This document shows, one piece after another, positions 20,101 to 28,284 of a stretch of DNA of 64,000 bases (within the stretch, counting starts at the first letter, position 1; every line of letters starts with the position of its first letter). The stretch covers positions 3,074,501 to 3,138,500 of the forward strand of contig NZ_ARWE01000001.1 in NCBI RefSeq assembly GCF_000384395.1, written 5' to 3'. Below the pieces are notes generated by a model. It had not been told where the DNA came from, did not search any database, and saw nothing but the letters and a program-made list of their open reading frames with translations. This DNA is from Geopsychrobacter electrodiphilus DSM 16401. Lineage in GTDB: Bacteria > Desulfobacterota > Desulfuromonadia > Desulfuromonadales > Geopsychrobacteraceae. A program made the translations under genes and the position numbers.

Positions 20101-20253
20101 TTCCTAGATTATCTACGTGAGATTGTATTGAAAGGGAAAAGACAGATTTTTTTTGCTACTGCTGATGACAAGTTAGCATCTCTATTTCAACGAAAATTCG
20201 ACTTTTTAGGTTCTGAAGAATTTCATAGGATTAACCTCAGCCGGGAATCATGA
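17170..20253 (+). CDS. SMC/Rad50-like ATPase with zinc-hook motif
   Basis: A 1027-residue ABC-type ATPase. An unfamiliar N-terminal domain (about 1-195) precedes Walker A FGANGSGKTSLLEA (about 222). Long coiled coils flank a hook-like CPLC (about 595), then come the signature region ISTGQRAAFALS (about 935) and Walker B VILIDDPIAHVDD (about 961). Rad50/RecN-type enzymes hold or sense DNA ends. Coupling to the nitrilase-like gene (ATGA overlap) implies a sensor-effector pair, loosely like Lamassu, where an SMC protein controls varied effectors; that parallel is inference. No Mre11-like nuclease is adjacent, although a phosphoesterase lies 9.6 kb downstream. Confidence 0.85.
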   Translation: MTLSLTQLRDHVATKFPEVEIVNNSTLRFMKELKESPYAVYYFDLTQDIPRSKEALAKYMDQVIGSHYFKDKKSLQWNNYLYFITQSDLLMDDEGHKVKELIERDRNYARKFVIPIEEIDSILAPPVVVPKSATPQANVLSIWSEMLTDVGLDRAILTDVDMPTRLSLIESSKTAPASKVKTKKLSAKTKSETFMRSLQLNEFRDCPRQKSFTFGTVNLIFGANGSGKTSLLEAIELYYCGKNKRNPKTKSPYQITAGFEDGKSEIVTGGRGLQLFRDRNLMWYGQPETNTQNLYQSFSQFNFLNTDAAVSLTDSVTRIEDDLSKLLVGPEASKTWRDIERVSVAAKAKKRDLNLLETQIKEELSALNKQIQDYSEIRQESDSIQIRLEEMINRVGWNHGYADKKYIVNLVEDLSELISIAHQAAVLNWTESPVSLNSIEEYIHKARIISDKVERSLIQLEKMRSSHRKLADSIKRDREALELAKDIKRIKESGVFNYSDDRNRQRQLIASLSEKLVGIDTDSLRELFPTYLDMELLKGHEVALARRSSSEALLANSRVEYRDFCKLRDQSLNLIQELQKIADRIIHDSSNPDECPLCHTNFEQGELSKRIGMSGDDHLALLGQKLLDQIQEQEGALNDATTIDVVLASLLKFGERTKLSSNISIRSVLAEVASIKKELLAAQDELSLTESKLLMLEEQGFSMQRMVESSELLSGLEHPLSSFSQKDIDHLIFEISESLPILSNDLADDGKAIEQLRQVIADSLGTTSSDELDLKNKQFQIKERIVTTEGVFTKLKHFTLSNFPWPGDKSIAELIIETESIREVAADMQLALGKESQAENTCSQSITRRDVLQKKLKDLQVKLDRYKQAQITFKSILNEHSLKSAMDSALQENRECIESIFKTIHSPAEFRGLGSNWSTLIREKGGEEAELSEISTGQRAAFALSIFLAQNVQIKDAPPVILIDDPIAHVDDLNSLSFLDYLREIVLKGKRQIFFATADDKLASLFQRKFDFLGSEEFHRINLSRES

Positions 20254-20256
20254 CAA

Positions 20257-22338
20257 ATGAAATTCCTTATCTCTGACACTTTTACCGACAGCCTCGCCAA
20301 ACTGACTGGCGAGGAGCAAAAAGTTGTTAAGACCACAGCCTTTGATCTTCAAATGAACCCCTCTAGCCCGGGGATGAGCTTTCACAAACTTAGTAATGTG
20401 AAAGATAAGGGCTTCTGGTCTGTTCGCGTTAGCAGTGACCTTCGCATCATCGTCCACAAAACCAAACTGAGCCTTCTGCTGTGTTATGTCGATCATCATG
20501 ATTCTGCATACAATTGGGCCAGTCGACGTAAGCTTGAAACCCACCCCAAAACTGGGGCGGCACAGCTTGTAGAGGTAAGAGAAACAGTCCATGAAATATC
20601 AGTTCCGGTCTATGTCCCGACGGAAGCTCTTGCTCCATCAAAACCTCTCCTCTTTGCCGAAATCAGCGCAGAAGAACTGTTTAGTTATGGTGTCCCAGAA
20701 GAGTGGCTAGAGGATGTCCGGGCTGCCAATGAGGATACGATCCTCGATTTAGCCGATCACCTGCCGAGTGAGGCTGCCGAAGCATTGTTAGATCTAGCCA
20801 TTGGAGTCAAACCGCTGATTCAACAGCCTGCTGCTGCCGACACCAATCCGTTTGAACATCCTGATGCAAAACGTCGCTTCCGTCTGATGACCAATGTCGA
20901 AGAGTTGGAACAAGCTCTCGATTACCCATGGGAGAAGTGGACTGTTTTTCTGCATCCTGCACAGCGGGAATTAATTGAGCGTGAATATAGTGGCCCGGCC
21001 CGTGTTTCTGGTTCGGCCGGGACTGGCAAAACGATCGTGGCACTGCACAGAGCAGTTTATTTGACCAGATCCAATCCCGATGCGCGTGTTTTGCTAACCA
21101 CCTTCTCTGGAGCATTGGCCAGTGCTCTGCGCACCAAACTGAAGCGATTGATTGGCAACGAACCACGGTTGGGCGATCGGCTTGAAGTTCATGATCTCGA
21201 TACCATTGGCCAGCGGCTTTACAACTTGAACTTTGGTAAATATCAAGTTGCCTCCCGAAAAGAAATCAAGTCATTACTGGCTGAGGCTGCCGCTAACGTT
21301 GATGGGCATAAATTCACATCTCGCTTTCTGCTCACTGAATGGGAGCTAGTAGTCGATGCCTGGCAACTGGGTGACTGGGAATCTTATCGTGACGTTGTTC
21401 GGCTGGGACGAAAAACAAGATTGCCAGAGAATCAAAGGGTTCAACTTTGGACGATCTTTGAGCAAGTGCAGGGTGAGATGAAGACTCGCGGATTGGTCTC
21501 ACGCTCGGACATGTTCAGCAGATTGGCGGCCAAACTTACTGAGAGTAAAAACCCGCCGTTTGATTTTTCTGTGGTTGATGAGGCTCAGGATATCAGCGTG
21601 GCTCAATTGCGCTTTTTATCGGCACTGGGGGCGGGGAGATCGAATAGCCTCTTTTTTGCCGGTGACCTTGGCCAGAGGATCTTCCAGCAACCCTTCTCCT
21701 GGAAATCTTTAGGGGTCGACATTCGTGGTCGCTCACGCAATTTGAGAATCAACTACCGCACCTCCCATCAAATCAGGATGCAGGCCGATCGTCTCTTGGG
21801 TCCTGATGTTGCCGATGTTGATGGTAACGTTGAAGAACGACGCGGGACGATCTCGGTCTTCAATGGGCCTAAGCCATCTATTTTGGAACTGGAGTCGATC
21901 GAGGACGAGATTCATTCTGTCGGGCAGTGGTTGAAGGATCGTTCAGGTGAAGGATTGATGCCACACGAGTTCGGTGTATTCGTCCGTTCAGCCGCTGAGC
22001 TGGATAGAGCCAAAGCTGCGGTTGAGGCCGCCGAACTTCCCTTAGTCGTACTCGATGAGAAGGTTGAAACGGTCAGCGGTCACGTATCGATCAGCACCAT
22101 GCACTTGGCAAAGGGGCTTGAGTTTAGAGCTGTGGTTGTCATGGCGTGCGACGACGAGGTCATCCCCTTGCAAGAGCGGATTGAAACCGTTGCTGATGAT
22201 GCTGACCTGCAAGAAGTCTATGACACCGAGCGACATCTTCTGTATGTGGCCTGCACTCGGGCGCGTGATCATCTGTTGGTAACGAGTGGGGATGTGGCTT
22301 CGGAATTCTTGGATGATTTGACATGCACACCTGCATAA
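20257..22338 (+). CDS. RelE-like domain fused to UvrD/Rep-type helicase
   Basis: A 693-residue fusion. Residues about 1-90 look like a RelE/ParE toxin fold (KFLISDTFTDSLAKLTGEEQ, then FWSVRVSSDLRIIVH). After a linker comes a superfamily-1 helicase: Walker A GSAGTGKTIVALHR (about 253), DEAQDIS (about 440), motif V ISTMHLAKGLEFRAV, motif VI ACTRARDHLLV (about 665). The toxin-like part may act on RNA or only mediate contacts; whether its catalytic residues are complete cannot be judged by eye. It starts three bases after the SMC stop and overlaps the next gene by 16 bases. Confidence 0.87.
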   Translation: MKFLISDTFTDSLAKLTGEEQKVVKTTAFDLQMNPSSPGMSFHKLSNVKDKGFWSVRVSSDLRIIVHKTKLSLLLCYVDHHDSAYNWASRRKLETHPKTGAAQLVEVRETVHEISVPVYVPTEALAPSKPLLFAEISAEELFSYGVPEEWLEDVRAANEDTILDLADHLPSEAAEALLDLAIGVKPLIQQPAAADTNPFEHPDAKRRFRLMTNVEELEQALDYPWEKWTVFLHPAQRELIEREYSGPARVSGSAGTGKTIVALHRAVYLTRSNPDARVLLTTFSGALASALRTKLKRLIGNEPRLGDRLEVHDLDTIGQRLYNLNFGKYQVASRKEIKSLLAEAAANVDGHKFTSRFLLTEWELVVDAWQLGDWESYRDVVRLGRKTRLPENQRVQLWTIFEQVQGEMKTRGLVSRSDMFSRLAAKLTESKNPPFDFSVVDEAQDISVAQLRFLSALGAGRSNSLFFAGDLGQRIFQQPFSWKSLGVDIRGRSRNLRINYRTSHQIRMQADRLLGPDVADVDGNVEERRGTISVFNGPKPSILELESIEDEIHSVGQWLKDRSGEGLMPHEFGVFVRSAAELDRAKAAVEAAELPLVVLDEKVETVSGHVSISTMHLAKGLEFRAVVVMACDDEVIPLQERIETVADDADLQEVYDTERHLLYVACTRARDHLLVTSGDVASEFLDDLTCTPA

Positions 22339-23069
22339 TCGGAATTGACTGTGCAACCGAACCACAAAAGCGTGGGGTCGCCTGTGCCCGTTTCGAAAAC
22401 GGGGTTTGCATAGTGGACGAAACTGCAACAGGACTTACCGATTCTCAAATCGCTGATTTAGTAATTAACTGCAAAGAACAATTCAAAAATGTCCTTCTTG
22501 CTCTAGATGCACCACTTGGGTGGCCCGAAGGTTTGGGTATAGGCCTTGTTGGACACCATGCAGGTCAACATCTACCTGGCTCAGCTAATAATCTATTCCG
22601 TCGTGAAACGGATCGCTTTATCAAGAAAAGGTTTAACAAGCAACCTCTTGATGTTGGCGCGGATCGCATTGCTCGTACTGCACACTCAGCATTAAGACTT
22701 TTGGCTGAGATATCTAAAAGTCTTGGCTCTGTTATTCCTCTCGCCTGGAGCAATACCTTTTCAGATGTCGTAGCGATCGAAGTCTATCCGGCCGCGACCT
22801 TACTTGCCTATGGTCTCCCGGCCGGTGGTTATAAAAAACAAGCTGATCGAGCAATACGACAATCTATAATCAATGGTTTACAGGAGTATTTATCGGTTCC
22901 AAACATTGAACCTCTGCTTCTAAACGCAGATACTCTTGACGCCGTTTTATGCGTCCTAGCTGCGACAGATTTTATCGTCGAGTCTACCTATCCGCCAATA
23001 GATAAAGAACTTGCTCGAAAAGAAGGCTGGATCTGGGTGAAAACAAGATCGGAGAATGGCGTTGATTAA
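22323..23069 (+). CDS. DUF429-family protein (RNase H-like fold)
   Basis: A 248-residue protein. The N-terminal IIGIDCATEPQKRGVA is the first strand of an RNase H-like fold with its acidic residue; LLALDAPLGWP is the second characteristic element and VVAIEVYPAATL the third, matching DUF429 (predicted nuclease). Acid residues at those positions could bind metal. It overlaps the RelE-UvrD gene by 16 bases and the RecQ fusion by 14 bases, so it is firmly inside the operon. A nuclease step between two helicases is plausible but inferred. Confidence 0.82.
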   Translation: MHTCIIGIDCATEPQKRGVACARFENGVCIVDETATGLTDSQIADLVINCKEQFKNVLLALDAPLGWPEGLGIGLVGHHAGQHLPGSANNLFRRETDRFIKKRFNKQPLDVGADRIARTAHSALRLLAEISKSLGSVIPLAWSNTFSDVVAIEVYPAATLLAYGLPAGGYKKQADRAIRQSIINGLQEYLSVPNIEPLLLNADTLDAVLCVLAATDFIVESTYPPIDKELARKEGWIWVKTRSENGVD

Positions 23070-26000
23070 TGTCAATTCCATCCTCAAAAAATGCCTTTGC
23101 CTTGACCTTGAAACCACCCTTGAAGGCAAAATCTTCAAGATTGGTGCTGTTTATCAAGAGGGTACTTTTGAGCGGCAGGGCAAGTTTAATCTACAAACTG
23201 CCTTGGCTGAACTCGATCAATTCGGAGCAGGTGCCACCTATGTGCTTGGGCACAATTTGCTTGGCCACGACCTCCCTCTGCTGGAGACAGTTTCACCCAA
23301 TCTCTCGCTGCTCAAAAAGCCGGTTATCGACACCCTTTACCTTTCGCCACTGGCATTTCCGGAAAATCCCTATCACCGTCTGGTCAAAGATTACAAACTC
23401 GTCCGTCAATCTATCAATGACCCGGTAGCTGATGCCCAACTTGCCGCATCGATCTTCGCCGACCAATGGGAGGCTTTCGAAGAGCTACGTCATCACAGCC
23501 CTCAGGTGATCGATTTCTATCGTTTCTGTTTTGAAAATTCAGAAATTAAAGCGGTCCGCTGGGATGGTTTGAGTGAGGTTTTCAAGTGCCTGGGAGCTGC
23601 AACCATCGAGCTGGAAGATTCGCTGAGAACCTTCAACGAAATTACGGTTGATAAGGTTTGTACAACAGCGTTGAGGACTGTCGCCAAACAGTACGTCTGG
23701 GACCCTGCGGAGTGTGCGACACTCGCATACTGCGTTGCTTGGCTACGGGTCGCTGGTCACAATTCGGTACTTCCCCCCTGGGTACGGCATCGCTTCCCCA
23801 GTACGGTTTCAATTCTCAGGCAGTTGCGAGACATCCCGTGCACTGATCCCAATTGTGACTATTGTCGTTTGAATCACGACCCGGTAGGGCAATTGGAGCG
23901 TTATTTCGGTTTTTCGGCGTTCCGTCCGGTTCCCGCAGCCCCAGATGGTTCGAGCCTTCAAGAATCAATTGTTCGCCATGGCATGAGTGACCAATCCCAG
24001 TTGGCTATCCTCCCAACGGGCGGCGGAAAATCACTTTGCTTTCAGATCCCTGCTTTGGTGCGAAACTTTCGACGCGGCACTCTGACGATTGTTGTTTCAC
24101 CTCTTCAGGCGCTGATGAAAGATCAGGTTGACAATCTAGTCGCTAACACCGGAACCCCCTTTGCTGCCGCGCTTTACGGGATGCTGACACCACCTGAGCG
24201 TGGTCAGGTTCTTGAGTCGGTTCGAATGGGTGACATTGCGATTCTGTATGTTTCTCCTGAACAGTTACGCAATCGTTCGTTTAGGGAGGTTATCAGTCAG
24301 CGTGAAATCGGCTGCTGGGTTTTTGACGAAGCCCACTGCCTATCCAAGTGGGGCCATGATTTTCGCACCGATTACCTCTACGCCGCACGCTTCATTCGCG
24401 AATTTTCCCAAGAGCAAAAGGTTCCAATTCCAGCGATCGCTTGCTTCACTGCCACTGCTAAGAAGGATGTTTCGGAGGAGATCGTCGATTATTTTCGGCG
24501 CGAGTTAGGTCAGGAACTTCGTCTGTTTGAAGGGGGTGTCGATCGTAACAATCTACACTTTGAAGTACAGACCGTCGGTCGTGCTGAGAAATTCGAAAGG
24601 GTCTATGACCTACTCGCAGATCGCTTGGATTCGGAAGGCGCCGCTGTTGTTTATGCCGCCACGCGCAAAAGAACTGAGGAGATCAGCGAGTATCTGGTTA
24701 AAAAAGGGATTGTTTCTGACGCCTTTCACGCTGGGCTGAAGGCTCCGAATAAAAAACAGATTCAGGAAGATTTTATCGCCGGGAAACTTCAGGTGATCTG
24801 TGCGACAAATGCCTTCGGCATGGGGATCGACAAGGACAATGTCCGCCTGGTTATCCATGCCGAAATACCTGGTTCTCTTGAGAATTACCTACAAGAGGCC
24901 GGTCGTGCGGGTCGGGATCAGCAGGATGCCGAGTGCGTGCTGCTCTATGATGAACAGGACATCGAAACCCAATTTAAGATGGGGGCTTTCTCCGAGCTTA
25001 CCTTAAACGACATCATGCAGATCCTGCGTGGCTTAAAAAAAGCCAAAAGAAATCGAGCGGGGGAAATAGTCATTACCACGGGCGAGATCCTGCGTAGCGA
25101 CGCGGTGGATACCAGTTTTGACTCATCAGATAACTCGGCTGACACTAAGGTTAAAACGGCTGTTGCCTGGCTTGAACGAGCCGGGATCGTTGAGCGTAAC
25201 CACAACAGCACCGGTGTATTCCAGGGGCGCCCTGCGATAAAAAATATTGAGGAAGCACGGGAGAAAATATCGGCACTGAATCTACCGGCGTTGACTAAAC
25301 GCCGTTGGTTTGCAGTTCTTGCGGCGTTGATGAATGCAAATCCCGATGAAGGTCTTAGTGCCGACAAATTGGCAGAATTGCCGGAATTTCTCGACGAACC
25401 CATACCGGATGCCGAAGGGAAAAAATCCCTTCAGGAAAATTCTGATTCGCAACGTATTCTGCAAACCTTGAACGATATGGCTGAGGCAGGCCTTATCAAA
25501 AGAGACCTTTTATTGACCGCTTTTGTCCGTTACAAGGTTGGCAACCACTCGTTGTTGGCTTTGGAAAAGGTCTGCACCTTAGAAAAAGCGTTGCTGAAAT
25601 TGCTTCAAGAGGAAGAACCCGATGCTGAAGGGTGGCTCCACCTCTCGCTGCGCCGTTTGAATCAACGTCTCCTGGATGAAGGATTCATTAGCATCCCTGA
25701 GTTCTTATATTCTATTTTCAATAGCCTGGCACGTGATGGTCGTGGCTTGGCCGGTCAAAGGGGTAGTCTGGAGCTGAAGTCCTTCGGCACCGATCTGTAC
25801 CGCGTTAAGCTCCATCGTGGCTGGGATGCCCTAATAAAGACCTCAGAATTGCGCTCTTCTTTAGCAAAGAACCTGCTTGATGCAATCATCGCTAAGATCC
25901 CCGATTCAACCCCCGCTAGCGCAAGTATTCTGGTGGAGTTTTCACTAGACGATCTTGTTGCAGCTCTAAAAGGAGATCTATTCCTCTCTGGGCAGGTCAA

Positions 26001-28284
26001 AAATGAACTGGCCGCAATCGAACGTGCGTTGATGTTCCTCCACGAGCAAGAAGTCATCGTTCTCCAGCAAGGCCTGGCGGTGTTTCGGCAAGCCATGACA
26101 ATTAAACTTTTAGAACAAAAGCGTCGTTACACCAAAGGGGATTACAGCCCACTGGCCGACCACTACAAGGAACGAACCTTTCAAGTTCATGTGATGAATG
26201 AGTATGCGCGCCTGGGAGCTGAAAAGATTCAGATTGCGTTGGGTTTGGTTGCCGCTTATTTCACCATGGACAAGTTTGATTTTGTAAAACGCTTCTTTGC
26301 TGGGCGCAAAGAAATTCTTGATCGCGCAACGAGTCAGGAATCGTTCCGAAGGATCGTCGACAATCTCGAAAATCCCGTTCAGATGGCAATTGTCTCTGCC
26401 CCAACGACCGAAAACATGTTGGTTCTGGCTGGCCCAGGGTCTGGGAAAACCCGCGTTGTTGTCCATCGTTGCGCCTACCTGTTGCGGGTTGAACGCATAC
26501 CCTCCAAAAGTATTCTTGTGCTTTGTTTCAATCGGCAGGCCGCAGGGGAATTGCGCCGCCGCTTGTGGGACCTGATCGGTCCGGATGCTATTGGTGTGAC
26601 GGTTCTTACCTATCACGGCCTTGCTATGCGACTGACGGGGACCTCCTTTGCCGATCGTCTTTCTAAACAAGCTGATGAGGTCATTGATTTTGATCAGCTT
26701 ATCGATAAGGCTATTCGTCTCTTGAAAGGGGAGGAGGATATCCCGGGGGTGGTACAGGATGATCTGCGTGATCGCCTATTGGCCGGTTATCAGCATATTC
26801 TGGTGGATGAATATCAGGATATTGACCAGCGACAATACGATCTGGTCTCCGCCATCGCAGGCAGAACGCTTGATGATGACGATGCTAAGCTGACGATTAT
26901 GGCTGTGGGTGACGATGACCAGAATATCTATTCATTTCGCGGGGCAAATGTCGCATTTATCCGTCAGTTCGAGGAAGACTATCAGGCAAAATTCCAGTAC
27001 CTCGTCGAAAATTTTCGCTCTACCGCCAACATTATTGCAGTTGGAAATGCCCATATTTTCCAAAACCAGGATCGGATGAAGACCGAATATCCGATTCGTA
27101 TCAACAAAGGTAGAGAGCGACTTGATGCTGGTGGTGACTGGACGCACCTCGATTCGTTTACTAAAGGTCGCGTGCAGATTCTCGCAGTTGAAAATCGCCA
27201 GGCACAGGCCAATATTCTGGTTGCTCAACTGGAAAAACTTAAAAAACATAATCCGTCCCTTCAGTGGTTTGATTGTGCGGTTCTGGCACGCACTCATGAA
27301 GAACTCGCACCTATCCGTGCAGCCCTTGAACATGTCGAAATACCGGTTGCGTACGGGCGGCAGGACTTGAGTTTACCAATTGGTCGCGTGCGAGAAATCA
27401 CCCAGCTCTTTGATGCCTTGGAACCTTTAAGAAATGAATTAAAGCGGGCCAGAGATCTCGAGCATATTCTGGCTAAGATGCCAGGCCAGAATTCTGGAAA
27501 ACCAAACATTTGGTGGGAATTGTTAACGGTTTGTCTGCAAGCCTGGCATGAAGAAACCGGTAATGCGGAACTGCCGGTTAAGCATGCCATCGATTATTTG
27601 TGGGAAGCCCTGGCGGAACAGAAACGGGAACGTTTTATGGGCCGAGGCGTTTTTCTGAGCACCGTTCATTTCGCCAAGGGAATGGAATTCGACCATGTCT
27701 ATGTCTCCGATGGTGGCTGGGACGCACACAATGGCGAGGGTGAAGAGGAACGTCGAGTTTACTACGTAGCAATGACCCGAGCTCGGCAGACCCTGACTCT
27801 TTTCGAAAGAGATGATGATCCAAATCCATATTGTAAAGTTTTGGTCGATAAGCTTCCGGGGGATAAGGTGTTTTCGGTGCGGCCGGTCGTTGATAACCCT
27901 TTACCTGAAGCAATCTTACGCCGTCGTTACGAGATCGTCGGACTACGTGATGTTTATCTAGATTATGCAGGACGTCTCTCGGAGTCAGACGCAGTTCACC
28001 AGCACCTCACTAATATCGGGGTCGACTCATTGGTTCAATTAAAAGCCAAGGGTGAAAAGTTGGAAGTCTGTACCCAGTCCGGTCATCCCATCGCCATGCT
28101 ATCCAAAGGGGCAAGCGAACGATGGACCAAAAACCTTAATCTCGTAGAGAGCCTGAAGGTTATTGCGATGGTTGAACGACGCGCTGATGATTCGCAAGAT
28201 CTTGATTATAAAAAACTCCTGAAGGTTGATCGCTGGGATGTGCCTGTTTTGGAGGTTGTTTGGGCCGAGGGGTGTGATCTTTAG
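23056..28284 (+). CDS. Exonuclease-RecQ-UvrD triple fusion helicase
   Basis: A 1742-residue multi-enzyme. Residues 1-170 look like a DEDD 3'-5' exonuclease (CLDLETT, then GHNLLGHDLP, then DPVADAQLA). Next is a RecQ-type superfamily-2 helicase: LPTGGGKSLCFQIP (about 319), FDEAHCLSKWGHDFR (about 423), FTATA, and a motif VI region YLQEAGRAGRDQ. A helical middle and a superfamily-1 UvrD-like helicase follow: LAGPGSGKTRVV (about 1125), VDEYQDIDQRQ (about 1250), VHFAKGMEFDHVY, YVAMTRARQTL (about 1570). It could unwind and digest DNA ends in both polarities, much like a single-chain RecBCD analogue. Its stop overlaps the next start by one base. Confidence 0.9.
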   Translation: MALINVNSILKKCLCLDLETTLEGKIFKIGAVYQEGTFERQGKFNLQTALAELDQFGAGATYVLGHNLLGHDLPLLETVSPNLSLLKKPVIDTLYLSPLAFPENPYHRLVKDYKLVRQSINDPVADAQLAASIFADQWEAFEELRHHSPQVIDFYRFCFENSEIKAVRWDGLSEVFKCLGAATIELEDSLRTFNEITVDKVCTTALRTVAKQYVWDPAECATLAYCVAWLRVAGHNSVLPPWVRHRFPSTVSILRQLRDIPCTDPNCDYCRLNHDPVGQLERYFGFSAFRPVPAAPDGSSLQESIVRHGMSDQSQLAILPTGGGKSLCFQIPALVRNFRRGTLTIVVSPLQALMKDQVDNLVANTGTPFAAALYGMLTPPERGQVLESVRMGDIAILYVSPEQLRNRSFREVISQREIGCWVFDEAHCLSKWGHDFRTDYLYAARFIREFSQEQKVPIPAIACFTATAKKDVSEEIVDYFRRELGQELRLFEGGVDRNNLHFEVQTVGRAEKFERVYDLLADRLDSEGAAVVYAATRKRTEEISEYLVKKGIVSDAFHAGLKAPNKKQIQEDFIAGKLQVICATNAFGMGIDKDNVRLVIHAEIPGSLENYLQEAGRAGRDQQDAECVLLYDEQDIETQFKMGAFSELTLNDIMQILRGLKKAKRNRAGEIVITTGEILRSDAVDTSFDSSDNSADTKVKTAVAWLERAGIVERNHNSTGVFQGRPAIKNIEEAREKISALNLPALTKRRWFAVLAALMNANPDEGLSADKLAELPEFLDEPIPDAEGKKSLQENSDSQRILQTLNDMAEAGLIKRDLLLTAFVRYKVGNHSLLALEKVCTLEKALLKLLQEEEPDAEGWLHLSLRRLNQRLLDEGFISIPEFLYSIFNSLARDGRGLAGQRGSLELKSFGTDLYRVKLHRGWDALIKTSELRSSLAKNLLDAIIAKIPDSTPASASILVEFSLDDLVAALKGDLFLSGQVKNELAAIERALMFLHEQEVIVLQQGLAVFRQAMTIKLLEQKRRYTKGDYSPLADHYKERTFQVHVMNEYARLGAEKIQIALGLVAAYFTMDKFDFVKRFFAGRKEILDRATSQESFRRIVDNLENPVQMAIVSAPTTENMLVLAGPGSGKTRVVVHRCAYLLRVERIPSKSILVLCFNRQAAGELRRRLWDLIGPDAIGVTVLTYHGLAMRLTGTSFADRLSKQADEVIDFDQLIDKAIRLLKGEEDIPGVVQDDLRDRLLAGYQHILVDEYQDIDQRQYDLVSAIAGRTLDDDDAKLTIMAVGDDDQNIYSFRGANVAFIRQFEEDYQAKFQYLVENFRSTANIIAVGNAHIFQNQDRMKTEYPIRINKGRERLDAGGDWTHLDSFTKGRVQILAVENRQAQANILVAQLEKLKKHNPSLQWFDCAVLARTHEELAPIRAALEHVEIPVAYGRQDLSLPIGRVREITQLFDALEPLRNELKRARDLEHILAKMPGQNSGKPNIWWELLTVCLQAWHEETGNAELPVKHAIDYLWEALAEQKRERFMGRGVFLSTVHFAKGMEFDHVYVSDGGWDAHNGEGEEERRVYYVAMTRARQTLTLFERDDDPNPYCKVLVDKLPGDKVFSVRPVVDNPLPEAILRRRYEIVGLRDVYLDYAGRLSESDAVHQHLTNIGVDSLVQLKAKGEKLEVCTQSGHPIAMLSKGASERWTKNLNLVESLKVIAMVERRADDSQDLDYKKLLKVDRWDVPVLEVVWAEGCDL

